Origin: Phylloscopus collybita | Lineage: Eukaryota; Chordata; Aves; Passeriformes; Phylloscopidae | Assembly: GCA_027886175.1 (NCBI GenBank) | Contig: JAJNNQ010000006.1 | Location: forward strand, 3,100,001 to 3,164,000 | Reading direction: 5' to 3' | Length of the DNA: 64,000 nt | In this document: piece by piece, positions 12,301 to 22,421 of the stretch | How positions within the stretch are numbered: position 1 is the stretch's first letter | Layout: every line of letters begins with the position of its first letter | Translations under genes and position numbers: made by a program | The notes under the pieces: generated by a model | What the model was told of the DNA's origin: nothing | What the model saw: the letters and a program-made list of their open reading frames with translations, nothing else | Databases searched by the model: none

Positions 12301-13450
12301 AATTCCATCCAGAGCAATTCTTTGTAGAGCCTCAGATGTGATGTTTTAATCCTCTGAGCCTCATTTACTAGATATGCCACACGGCAATTCCTGTTTTCAG
12401 TTTGAAGGTAGCATTTGGGATCAGCAGCTCTTTTAGCCCTCTGCCTTCCCCCCCTCTGTTAGCCTCCTCTGTCAGCAGCATGTGCCCTGCTGGATCCCCT
12501 CTATGCTCCTCTGAAGCATGTTGAAAGTACCTCTGCCTGTGTGCTACATCTCTCCTTTTCACATCTTTTCTCTCTTTTTCATTTTTAAATGAAATTTTGC
12601 CTAGCCAGTGGCAGCTGTTGAATGTTTAATTGGCAGTGGAATACCTCTCAAATAACAAGACTGTGTCACATAGAAAATATCAATGTTTCCCTAATATTGT
12701 GGCTCGGCAACCAATATATTAGCTTGGGAGGCTCTGTGACATCAGGTGCTACAAATCATCCCTTTAATTTTCCTTTAAAAATACAACTCAAGAAAGGAGA
12801 TTTTTCAATTACAAAGCTACACATTTCATTAGTATTCTCATTACAGTTCATACTACTTATTTATGGAGTGCTCACAAGTGTGATAATGCTATACGGCTCT
12901 GCAGACCTTAGGAGCAAGCTTTACATACGACAAGGCAAGCGAGACCTGAACAATAGGTGAATCAGTCAATTTCTTTTTGTATTAATTGGATCTGCAAGGA
13001 AAACTGAAGAAGGGAAAAAAAAATCCCTCTGCTATTCAAGTATCTCTAAAACTTCCACCGACTTTAATGGCATTAGAATTGAGGCTTTAAAGACAGCCTT
13101 GTTCGCTTTGAGAAGCAATGACAATAATTTCTCACTAAGACTCTGTAAAACCTCCTGCTTATTTTTCCTTTCCGTACCTTTTCTAGTAAGATTTCTGTGT
13201 CAGCTTCCCAAGCGTGCCTAGCGGGGAAAGCCTGATTTTCACTTTCAGTGGATTGCTGATGCCTAACTGACAATAATAAAAGCAGTTTGTGTCCCTGAAC
13301 CCTCTCAGGAGCATTGCAGCCTGAATTGGGTGTTATGCATTGCAGCTCGGCCTTTTGAAAGCGTCCAGGGAAACAGAGCACAGAGCCTTGTCAGCCGCTG
13401 TTCAATTCTTCAATTAAAATGTGAGCTGTCTCTTTTCTAGTTCTGTGTTT
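12301..13450. promoter_or_regulatory. Candidate conserved non-coding element cluster
   Basis: Repeat-free DNA with motif content typical of developmental enhancers. A CAGCTG E-box lies at 12612-12617 and is followed within 10 bp by TTTAATTGG (12625-12633). Near the right end the heptamer TTCAATT occurs twice within 18 bp (13401-13418) and runs into AAAA. The 112-codon plus-strand frame at 12622-12960 and the 102-codon minus-strand frame at 13073-13381 match nothing I know and are probably incidental. ACTTCCACCGACTTTAATGG at 13051-13070 is a degenerate copy of the near-palindrome discussed in the findings. Confidence 0.3.
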
Positions 13451-14880
13451 TGTCTCCATTCCTTATTGCAGCACTTCTACCTGATGCAGGATATTTTAAC
13501 ACTTGCTTTCTGGCAGTCAGTTATATATTGAAGATTTTTTTGTCCTCTAGGAATGAGCTCTGTTGTTTTGATTGATTTTTCACTCTTTTTATTACCTGCA
13601 AAATACTAGATTCTGAAAGTAATAGCAACCATCGTTAAATAGTATAGGAAATAAAAGATACTTCAGTTGTCTTAAGGCTGTTTCAGTCTCCTTTTCTCTT
13701 TCTGCAGAGGGACATAAGTTTGTCTATGGCTTAGCAAAAAAAAAAAAAAAAAAAAAGGAAAAAAAAAAAAGGCAAGTCTTTTTCAATGTAGAGGTTTTTT
13801 TGTCCTTTAAAGGAAAGCTTGAAAGGCTATATATTGTCTGAAGAGAATAAGAAAAAAAAGTTAGACTCCTAGAGTCTACTTTATTCTGCCCACTACATTT
13901 ATTCCTGCTGTTAGCAGGATTAAAATTTACTACTAGAGAGAGGCATAAATAAAGACATGTTCTTGGAAAATATATGCAAATGTGAGCACACCTTTCAAAA
14001 CCTCATTTGGCAGTTCAAATGCCTAAGTGCCTGAGCTAGAAGCTACTGTAAAATTGACTGCAAGGTGGAGAAAATGCATACAAAGTAAGCCAGAGGCAGA
14101 ACAAGGCTGCAGTCCAGGTCCAGAGAATACCAGTCAAGGATAGCATCCTCCAGGGTACATTGCCATATATTTGCCTTGGTTATGTTTGTGAGAGGGCATT
14201 TGTTTTTTCAGGGTTGTTAAAACTTGCTGGATGGGGAGCTGAATCTGGATTTTAGGATGTAGTCTCCCTCTTAGGAATTTTTCCCAGCTGTCCTTCCAAC
14301 AGTGGTAAATAACCTTGCAGGATGAGCTATGGAAAAGTCAGATTGCTGCTGGGAGAGGAGAGAGACAAAGGATTAAAGCTGCTTCTGGAAAGGGTGGGCA
14401 CTGGGTTGACAGCATAATTTTCCATGTCTGGTCCCAGGGGAGGAGACTAACTGAAGGTGGGCTGTAGAATTTGTGTTTGGAGTCCTCCAAAATCAATAAC
14501 CCAAGTCTGTATTCAGCACCAGGGTTTCCAAGGCAGGTAATTTAATATGGCTCTGAAATCCTCCTGCATAAGTACACCAGCTATGGGGTTGAAAATTGCT
14601 GTGAAAATGGCATGAACTGTCGGTCCTTGACACACAGCCTTGTGGAGAGCAGATTCTCTGGTGATCACTTTAAATTGTACCCAGATAATTAGCACCCAGA
14701 GGGCCGGGCACATCTTTATCACACAGGGTTGGTCCTGGCATTCCACTCCTGGGTCCTGCTGCTGGCCACTGGTAAGCAGAGATATGAGAGAGGAAATGGT
14801 GTGGTGGCTGATATGCCCTGTTAAACAGGTGCTTGATCTCTTTTCTGGGCACCTTGTGATGTTAAAGGCCAGGGTAATTT
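13451..14880. other. Non-coding DNA with a poly(A) tract
   Basis: No gene supported. A poly(A) tract (A21-GG-A12) lies at 13736-13770. It follows no recognisable retroposed gene or LINE body, so it reads as a simple repeat. The frames at 14513-14882 overlap on both strands and match no family. Confidence 0.55.
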
Positions 14881-15680
14881 AAAACAGCCGGTGGAGTGCT
14901 CAGACACAGGCCAAGGGAATGCCTTTCACAGAACAACAGACCTTTCTGCACAACAGCCTCAACCTGTGCAATTTGATTGCACCTTAGGAACAAACCCTCT
15001 GAATGACAAGGGCAATGACCTGAACCTGGATTAAAATAGACTGAAAAGCTGCTTTTAATCCTTCCATTATTTCCTCTCAGAATGATTTCTACAGAGGGGC
15101 CAACCTGTGAAAAGTGTAGCTAGTTAGCATATATTTCATTCTTCCTTATGTGTTTATTTGCATTATTTTCCAGGCATGTGAATGAAAGATGTGAATAATG
15201 TGGTTTGAATGCTTCAGTGACTGGGTTTTTTAAATAAAACCAAGAGGGGATTGATCAGTGTCACAAAAGAGCCAAAGAATCCCTTAAACAGCAGCTCACA
15301 TAACTGTGGGTTGCATAATTCAAAGCTATCCTGGGGCATCTTTAAACGATGCATAGATTTTGTTTTCTTACTTTACATTTTTGAGAGGAGGAAGTTAGAT
15401 GGAAGTTTGTCACTGGCCACGGCGGCACTGAGAGACACAAAGTGTCTCCTTGAAAGAGAAGATGCCACCCATGCCTGTCTCTGTCTAAAGCAGGGAGGGT
15501 GGGGGAATCGGCTCAGCTCCGTTCCACAGCGGACACTTGCCTGAGCGATGCTTTCTCCCTGGTCAATTAAGATATGGGCTGGAAAGGTAATAGTGGGAGA
15601 CAAGCTGGCTTTTAACGCCACTATCAGATATTGTTAGTGAGGATGTTGTGAGCATCCCCGGCTTGCAAACCCAGTTGCTG
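14881..15680. promoter_or_regulatory. Candidate enhancer-type element (octamer, nuclear-receptor half-sites)
   Basis: Repeat-free block dense in recognisable sites. TGTTTAT (forkhead core) at 15151-15157 overlaps a perfect POU octamer, ATTTGCAT, at 15156-15163. AATGACCTGAACCTGG near 15014 contains a TGACCT nuclear-receptor half-site. GGTCAATTAAGATATGG near 15561 combines a homeodomain core with flanking GC. The right half has several CpGs and leads towards the CpG island. Open frames at 15251-15621 overlap on both strands and are not coding candidates. That the motifs are present is seen; that they act is inferred. Confidence 0.3.
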
Positions 15681-16054
15681 TCTGGTGCCGGAGGGCTGCT
15701 AGAGCCTCCCCAGATCCCTCCAAATGCTGCTCCGAGCAGCCAGACCCAGAGTGCCAGGCATCAGATGGCGTGAGGCAGCAGGTAACGTGAAGAAATCCGA
15801 GATAATGATTTTATTTGTTCAGGACATTTAAGTTTTTTAAATTGGCAAATTAAGACAACATAATTAGTTAACAACGCACTGCATTTGCTCAGCCCGTGTG
15901 TCTGAAGAGCTGGCATCATTAAAATAACACCTGTGGATTCTGTCTAATTACCGAATTTTTTGAGACAGAGGTATACATTTTAATTTTCTGCCTTTTAAAA
16001 CTGAAGTCAGAGTTTAACAAGTTGATATTTATGAGAGAGGAGATTTTAATTTGT
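15681..16054. promoter_or_regulatory. Candidate conserved element flanking the CpG island
   Basis: Immediately left of the CpG island, unique DNA carries TAATTAG at 15861-15867 followed by TTAAC, a CACCTG E-box at 15928-15933 overlapping the RUNX-like TGTGGA (15932-15937), and TCTAATTA at 15943-15950. This is the densest site cluster in the window. No reading frame or repeat accounts for it. Confidence 0.3.
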
Positions 16055-16470
16055 AACGCGAGCAGCGGGTTGTGGTTTGTTTGGTTTTTTTTCCGCTAAC
16101 AGCCACAAGGTGGCACAGCCCGCCCACAGTTCGCCCGGAGCCGGGCTGGGGATGCGGATGGGGATGGGGATGGGGATGGGGATGGGGATGGGCAGCGGGG
16201 TTGAGATGGGCACGGGCCGAGACCGGGGCTCGGCTCGGGGCCGCTGCAGCCAGGGCGGAGGAGAGTCGTGTGAAAACAAGCGGGAGAAATGGCCAGAGTG
16301 AAAAATGGTGATGGAGGCAAGAAGAGCCCTGCAGGTACGGAGCTGGGCTGCGTTCATGACTCCCACTCGCAAACCGAGGCGGAAGTTGCTCGATGCAGAG
16401 AAACAAAAGGCTCCTGTAAGTGGCAGTGCTAGGAGAAGGGATGCAGGGCGAAGGTGCCTGTGTGACCTCT
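16055..16470. promoter_or_regulatory. CpG-island-like segment (orphan island or promoter candidate)
   Basis: By hand count about 24 CpG dinucleotides fall in 16055-16400, with GC content near 60 percent, giving an observed/expected CpG ratio of roughly 0.7. The rest of the window is CpG-poor, so the contrast is sharp. Inside is a G-rich hexamer array (16148-16192). Two donor-like sites lie near the right edge, CTGCAG/GTACGG (about 16333) and CTCCT/GTAAGT (about 16410), so a plus-strand first exon of a non-coding RNA or unknown gene is possible. I see no TATA box and no convincing coding sequence. Alternatives are an orphan island marking an enhancer, or a true promoter of a gene whose remaining exons I do not recognise. 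Confidence 0.55.
16148..16192 (+). repeat. (GGGGAT)n array with G-quadruplex potential
   Basis: About seven near-perfect hexamer units, GGGGAT, one altered by GCGGAT. The plus strand has successive runs of four G separated by two bases, a pattern expected to favour G-quadruplexes. In translation it yields the artefactual proline-isoleucine and glycine-methionine or glycine-tryptophan repeats of the long open frames here. Confidence 0.9.
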
Positions 16471-17099
16471 CACCGCTGTCCCAGTGTGTTACCTCTGGGG
16501 TGTGTGTGTGACCGGGGATGCAGTGTTCAGTCACTGCCCGGCTCTCTGCCTGCAGCTCCCTTTGCAACTTCGTTAGAGATATTGTCGGGTTTGATAAGTG
16601 CCTGGGTGAGAAAAGTGGGGCACCCCGCACCCCCCTGCCCCCCCCCCCCCTCCAATCTGTCGTGCAAGGCACACCCCTTCTTTGGCTTACTGCAGATTGC
16701 AGCAAGGTAGCACCAGTCACACAGGGATTGATTCTGAAGTGCCCTTTCTGTGACCACATTGGGGCAGAGACTTGCTTTGTTTATGTTCTAGGCAGTGGCA
16801 AGTGTGCTGGCAGTGCTTAAACAACACATGGCTTTTCACAGTGGAGCCTAATTTTAAGAACACTTCAGTGACACACTGCCAATAGATTAGTATGGGGGAT
16901 CCCACCAAATTACACCCTGTAGCTTGTGATAAAATACATTTTCCAGAGCAACAAGCATTTGAGGAGAGGAGGGGTTGGCAAATACACTTGTTTGATTACT
17001 CATTTAAACAAAAAATATCGTTTCAAAGCATACAAAGCAAGTTGGCAAGCGAACTGGTGGGAAAGATTGGCTGATATGTTAGGGGACTGCTGCCTGTGA
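16471..17099. other. Right flank of the CpG island
   Basis: Contains an exon-like interval on the plus strand: acceptor CTGCCTGCAG ends at about 16555 and a donor-like GGGTGAGA follows about 50 bp later. No start codon or homology supports coding, and a C-run at about 16637-16651 breaks any continuation. Otherwise unique DNA. Confidence 0.4.
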
Positions 17100-17499
17100 G
17101 TGGGGTTATAGGTCCCTAGTGAAGCACGTCTTGCAAGGGATGCAAGGAATCACCTTTCTCCTCAAATACAGGGATTTTCTAGATACCAGTGCATTTTTGT
17201 GCTGCCTTATCACAATACAGTGGGTAGTTTGGAAGAAAGGAATGATCAAAGTAACGCTCTGGTCTCCTGCAGCAGTTATGGTGCCCATGGCTGGATCTTG
17301 CACAGAACCACCATGAAGGAGCTGTCAGGCAGCAGCTCTGAGAGAGTTTCTGCATGGCAAATTGAAGTGGTGATTGAGGCACTGGTTGCCTTCCCTGAGG
17401 GTCTGGGGCTTACTGCCAGACTGAGCAGCCAGTGTGTGTACAGCTGTCTTTCCCAAAACAAGAAATAGGGTATAACACTCCCAGTGCTTCTTAGTTCCA
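17100..17499. other. GC-moderate segment open on both strands
   Basis: Several frames of 60-90 codons stay open here on both strands, for example plus 17199-17468 and minus 17276-17500. Because both strands are open, at most one can be meaningful. No motif or family is recognisable. Acceptor-like CTCCTGCAG (about 17271) and a strong donor-like TTTCAG/GTGGGT (about 17548) would bound a plus-strand segment, but stops interrupt it. Confidence 0.35.
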
Positions 17500-17880
17500 T
17501 CAGTACAGCATCTCATCCTGTATTTTCTGATCCTGAAGGCTGTATTTCAGGTGGGTTAGGTCTTTCATGTACAGGTAGCCCAACAGGAACCTGAAATCAA
17601 ACTTTTTCTTCTTCTTCCTCAGAGACTTAGGGGAAAAGATGAGCTCAGAGCTTGTGTGCATCTACAGTGCGGCTGCTGACAAAATTCCAACATCACTGCA
17701 GGTATCAAATATGCGGATGATCGGAGCCCAAGGACTGTGCCCGGCACCTACACCCTGCACAAACCTCCCCTTTCCAGGGTATGAGGTACCCTGAAGTGAG
17801 TTCAATCCACTGCTGATGCTGCTGAAGGTGATGAGATTCCATGGGACAGCAAACATAATTAATTTAGTATGGCCCAGGGT
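17500..17880 (-). pseudogene. Unassigned minus-strand frame broken by one amber codon
   Basis: On the minus strand one frame stays open for about 127 codons from 17880 to the TGA at 17500-17502, except for a single TAG at 17662-17664. Directly after that TAG an ATG opens a complete 53-codon frame (17661-17500). Its product has a five-lysine run, then an aromatic and leucine-rich stretch (FDFRFLLGYLYMKDLTHLK), and ends DEMLY. The first part reads like ordinary protein, but I cannot name a family. It could be a decayed gene, terminal exons of an unknown minus-strand gene, or chance. The antisense strand has a short resemblance to ribosomal protein P1 that I treat as coincidence. There is no poly(A) tail or flanking duplication, so retroposition is not supported. 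Confidence 0.25.
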
Positions 17881-18942
17881 TTAACACTCTTCAGGGGTTT
17901 GGTGGCGCTTTTTTTTTTTTTTTTTTTAATGCAGTGACTGTTTCATATAGCGTATGTATTAGGTTTTTTATACTCTATCATGGACACTTATGGCAATACA
18001 GGAGGTGTTCAACAGGCATTCCCTGGCAGGAATAGGGCAGACATGTTCAGATGGAAAATGAATGACATCAGAAGCTGAAAACCACACCAAAACTTCCATC
18101 AATGTGGGAGCAAGAATACAGAGCTGCTGGCAGAGAAAAGGCCCCCTTCATAAAGTACCATTTGTAACCTATTGTACTTGGTTTGCACTCCCTCCCAAAT
18201 GCTGAAATTGTAAACAGTAAGACCTACTCAGTCAAAATGCATGCTGTCATAACCTCAATTTTAAACAACTTTTGGAATTTGCACAGGAAAATCAGTCACA
18301 TGTAAGTTTTTTAACAGGCAGATTGGGGGTTAAAAATGACTGAGACTAGGCAGAAATAAAACCAGATGTTGAACTGTATCATAATCAATAATTTCAATGT
18401 AATCGAACTCAGAAAATATGCATTTCATCCTCCCACTTGAACATTGAAATTTTACTTGTAAGGATACCACTAAAAAGCAGTTGCATTTTACTGTATATAG
18501 CTCCATGGTTCTACAGCACAACTTAGAGCTTTGTAATTAAGGCACTCTTTATTTTTCATTTTGTTTAGCAGCCACACTAGTATTTTGTTCCTATGACTAT
18601 AGGATTTCTTGATCCCGAAGATAAACCATCCTGGGCAGTGCAAAGGGGTTAGACATAGATCAGTCAGGAATTAACAGGTTAGTTAATTTAAAGTGATTGA
18701 GCTTTAAACAGCATTTGGATTATCCCATGCTAAAGCATCTCAAATTGTAAATCACAGTGGTAAAACACAGTGATTCTTGAGGGTATATCATTTGCAAACC
18801 TTCCCTAATGATTTTAAAACCTCCCAAATGAATTGCTATATTGACACAACTCTGTCCACAGTGGGGAATATTTGTAGTTCAACAGCTATAAATCCTAGAA
18901 TAGTTGAGTAATCTTACACTAAAACCAACTCTGTAAATGTTA
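17881..18942. other. AT-rich non-coding DNA between exon-like segments
   Basis: AT-rich with a T-run at 17909-17927. No reading frame of interest. If the exon-like segments on either side belonged to one minus-strand gene, this would be its intron. Confidence 0.5.
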
Positions 18943-19230
18943 TACATACCACCATGCATTTCCCAGCCGTATTAGCTTATTTAATAGCTCCAACAGAGTG
19001 TTGCCATCTATTACTTCTTTCTCCACTGGCAGGTTCATAGCAAGGGAAGCTGCAACTGTCCCATTCTGTTCATGGATCAGGTACCAAATTTTTGTGTAGG
19101 GACCCAGCTGCACACGCTGGATGAAGGAACTGGGAGGTTTCTGCTCCAGCTCTGCTGGGAAGTATGGGCGTAAGTTTTGTATAAAACTTATTGATGATCC
19201 TCTGCCTCCTGAGAATTCACCTTTTCTGAG
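18943..19230 (-). other. Exon-like open segment, minus strand, unassigned
   Basis: A minus-strand frame bounded by stops is open for 95 codons. Its composition is balanced and protein-like, unlike the AT-rich flanks. The translated core includes IQRVQLGPYTKIWYLIHEQ, then NGTVAASLAMNL and an acidic-leucine stretch ending LLELLNKLIRLGNAW. Just before the terminal stop is a good donor, TGGTG/GTATGT, that would end an exon at 18950 in phase 2. Possible acceptors upstream are weak (CATACTTCCCAG near 19163). I do not recognise the family. It may be an internal exon of an unknown minus-strand gene, a relic, or chance. The next downstream exon-like frame is at 17500-17880. Confidence 0.25.
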
Positions 19231-20565
19231 TTACTGGGATCTTTTCTTTCTAACACCAAGTCCTTGCTCTAAGTATAATCTTGGAGGAAAATAAAAGAAG
19301 CCCACCATATATTGACAGCTAGTAATTTATGTTATCTACAACTTGAGTACAAACAGGCACATCAGGACTATTGTCAGTAGGAAAGAGACCAGGCTTTGAT
19401 GGAAAAAGTGCAGATTTGTGCTGGAGTTTAGGGATCTGATAGTGCAGTATTCAGTTATGGCAGTGATACATGTTGATAGATTTAAACGTGGCATCTCTTG
19501 TAGTGCGAATAAATGTAGCATACTGCATGTAGCTGCAAAAAACTCCCATTTCTTCTAATCAAATTACACACATAATTGAGGATATGGACCTCATTATATA
19601 TGAAACAGTGGAATAGTTCTGAACTACTCAAGACATCTGTCTAAACAAATCTATGAGAAATCTTGGGGATCTTCACTGAAGAAGCTTCTTATGATCCAAA
19701 CATAAGCCTTTCCTATTAAAAAGGGTGATCTTGTTGATCTTTTTAACTTTAACATTTATAGAGATTGAATTAATACAGTAATGGCCTCATCAAACTTCCC
19801 TGTATTGTAATTACAAAGAACTGGTAGGGCTATATCCTTTTTCTAAACATTGTCACATCATTTTATGCTGATCCCTGATCCCACTTTCAATATATCTAGG
19901 ATTACCGTACTGAACAGTACATAAAGCAAACATTACCTGCAATCAATACTGTAAAGGCCTGTCTGAGTCAGCTGAAAGTGCACTTTAGAAGCTGCTTCTT
20001 CTTAAATCACGGCATGGCACTGGAGATCAAACAAAGCGCTGAAGACGTTAGTCCCTGAATTTACATCTCAGTGTTTCATGAAAGGGCATTTACAGTGGAA
20101 GACCAGAAAAACACCTCACATATCCTGCACTTTAGGAGAAATGTCAAAGTCTGTTTATTCATCCTTTTGCTCAAATGGCCTGATCCTCAAATCTCACTGA
20201 AGTTAATGAAGTGACTCAGGTTATAATGGGGTTTGGATTAGAAATTTATTAAAATAAGTGTAAATATTTCTATTTCACTAACGAAAATATTCTCTTTAAG
20301 AAATTACACCTCTAAAGTTCTCAAGATGTTGAGATTTAAGGGTATAATTGAAGTTTATGAATTGATTTATGTTTTGAGAATGTAGTGTCATTTCTGTTTT
20401 GGCAATCTGTGATTGTTTTACCACATATATGTGTAAATCAAAGCCATATATAAAGACACTTAGGTATTCTCTACTATTAACACATTACTGTTAAAAATAC
20501 AGAAAATATTGCTCTTTCCTCTTCTTCTCCTGAACTATTCTTTAACATTTTTTCTTACTACACAG
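19231..20565. other. Non-coding AT-rich DNA
   Basis: No gene or clear repeat. CTGATCCT followed by TCACTGAAGTTAATG at 20180-20208 is a degenerate copy of the near-palindromic motif found elsewhere in the window. Confidence 0.55.
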
Positions 20566-20677
20566 ATAATAGCAGGAAATAAAATAAAATCTGATGATAG
20601 TCTTTTTGAATTTAAAGATACAAATATCAAAAATATCGATAAACAGAAAGGCAAACTGGGGAAACTTCTACTAAAAG
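20566..20677 (+). other. Hypothetical exon 1 of a two-exon model
   Basis: A pyrimidine-rich acceptor (TTTTTTCTTACTACACAG) ends at 20565 and a near-consensus donor, AAAAG/GTATGT, starts at 20678. The 112-nt interval is open in one frame and would encode a lysine-rich hydrophilic stretch (SLFEFKDTNIKNIDKQKGK), ending in phase 1. It joins in frame to 22303-22421. I recognise no family, and AT-rich DNA generates such intervals by chance, so this is a weak hypothesis. Confidence 0.15.
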
Positions 20678-22302
20678 GTATGTGTAAAATCTCTAATGAA
20701 TTTTGTATATGTTCACTGAGGACATACATCCTAATTCAGGAGAAGGTTGCTTACACTAACACATTGAGGTGTACATGAAGTTCTCATATTATTTATCCCG
20801 GGTCAAAACATGGAAACTTCTTTATTTTAAACTGTGCGTTGCAAAGTTGAAAGAACAACATTCTTTTTAGTGATGGAACTACCAGAAAACATTTGTTAGA
20901 GTGCTGCAAGCTAGTCTCCCTGGAGTTTCCCCTGAGAAGGGCTAATCTGCATGACTAATATTCAGAGTGTAATTCCCTCCCCTGGGCAAGACTTCCCAGT
21001 GCACTGACAGGCCTTTCTCTGGCTTTTGCTTTGAGTGGTGTCTTCTCCACTCTCTCTGCTCCTGAGGGAATAAAGCTTAGTGGAGGACAATAAAAGAAAC
21101 AGGACCTCAGCACACTGAAACTCTCATGAGGGATAGCAGGAGCCCAGACATTTGCAGGTTTATTTGCACCACTCAGAGAGAAATAGCTCATTTCAGGTTG
21201 TTAAGGTGAAATATTTTAGACTTTAGTCTGAAGAAAACATATCTTTTGTGACTGTGATCATTATGTGTCTACCCATTCCTTTTTTCCTTTTTTCGGCAAT
21301 GTTGACCCTAGCATGGCAAAAATAAAAATAATAATAATAATAATTAAAAAAAATTAAAAAGTAAAAATTAAATAAGTAAATCCCTTCATGTTTTATGAAC
21401 ATAGATAGCTATGTAGAGAATAGGGGCCCAGATAACAGAGAGAGAACATGGCTGAGAGTCAATTATCACCTGTTTTTATGAGGGGGTTCTCATTACCAAA
21501 CCCATGAGTCGAAAGACACCATAAATGGGGGCAAAACTCCGCAAACAGTTAAAGGTACTATACGGAGAAAATGTTCTGAGTGACACCCTTTAAAGTTCAG
21601 AGGAGAAAGATCTCCATTTTGCATAGCAAAGGCCTAGTCCTAATCGGTTGCTGTCAGCAGAAACAGGTAGGCAGACAGCACAAATGTGGAAAATAGCTGA
21701 ATAATGGGAACAACATCCAAAATTCCAGGCGAGAAAATATCTCATAAAAATTAATGTAAGGTATATGAGGAGATGCACCCACCAAGCTCAGACATGAATC
21801 TGCACAGACAGTGCTTCTGTGTACCTCTTTTACAAGAGCTACAGCACATTATTAGTTTTGACTGGCAACTGAAGAAGAAGCATACCCCATAAATGATAAT
21901 TCCACAAGAGAAAATTGTAAGTTATCTTGGCATTTATTTCTACAGTTGTTGCTGGACCAGCTCAATTTGTTACCAGTTACAGATCCAGACAGTCTGAATT
22001 TTAGTATCAGTCCAGGCACTGCAAACGCACCGGGCTCTCCCTGAAGCAGCCTTGCAGAAATCCTCTTTCAAGAGCAAATGTGTTTATATAAGCCAGTACG
22101 AAAGTAAAACAGAAAAAGAGCATTATACTAAACTGCAACTTTCATATGAATTCTCTTCTTATGAGTTTTCTTTAAAAGAGAGCACTGAGAGCAAAAGAGC
22201 TGTTTGCTTGTAATGTAATACATACTAATACATAAATTTTCATTAATACCAAGAGAATCTCCAATGACATGCTTGTTTTTCTCTACTTTTTTTTTGTTTT
22301 AG
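20678..22302. other. Non-coding DNA with an AAT-type low-complexity patch
   Basis: No gene. 21317-21370 is an A/T-rich patch containing five or so AAT units. The remainder is unique. If the weak two-exon model is real, this is its intron. Confidence 0.5.
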
Positions 22303-22421
22303 CTGAAAGTAACGGAACATTAAGAAAAGTGGGAAATGCAGTAACTGCTGTAACAGTGAAGGTTTTCTTCTTCCTTAAAAGAGAAACTATTCTTGGCAGA
22401 TTTCAAATATTATTGTATTAG
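22303..22421 (+). other. Hypothetical terminal exon of the two-exon model
   Basis: A long pyrimidine tract (TTTTTTTTTGTTTTAG) ends at 22302. Entering in phase 1, as the preceding hypothetical exon would require, the frame stays open for 38 codons to a TAG at 22419-22421. The first residues (ESNGTLRKVGNAVTAVTVK) look protein-like. A weak donor-like GTTTTC at 22362 is an alternative end. No AATAAA lies close downstream. The agreement in phase is mild support only. Confidence 0.15.

Noticed and set aside
16046..16759. 237-codon minus-strand frame, the longest in the window
   Set aside because: It runs across the CpG island and the GGGGAT array, where stop codons are rare. The array yields a proline-isoleucine repeat, other frames on both strands are open too, and no domain is visible.
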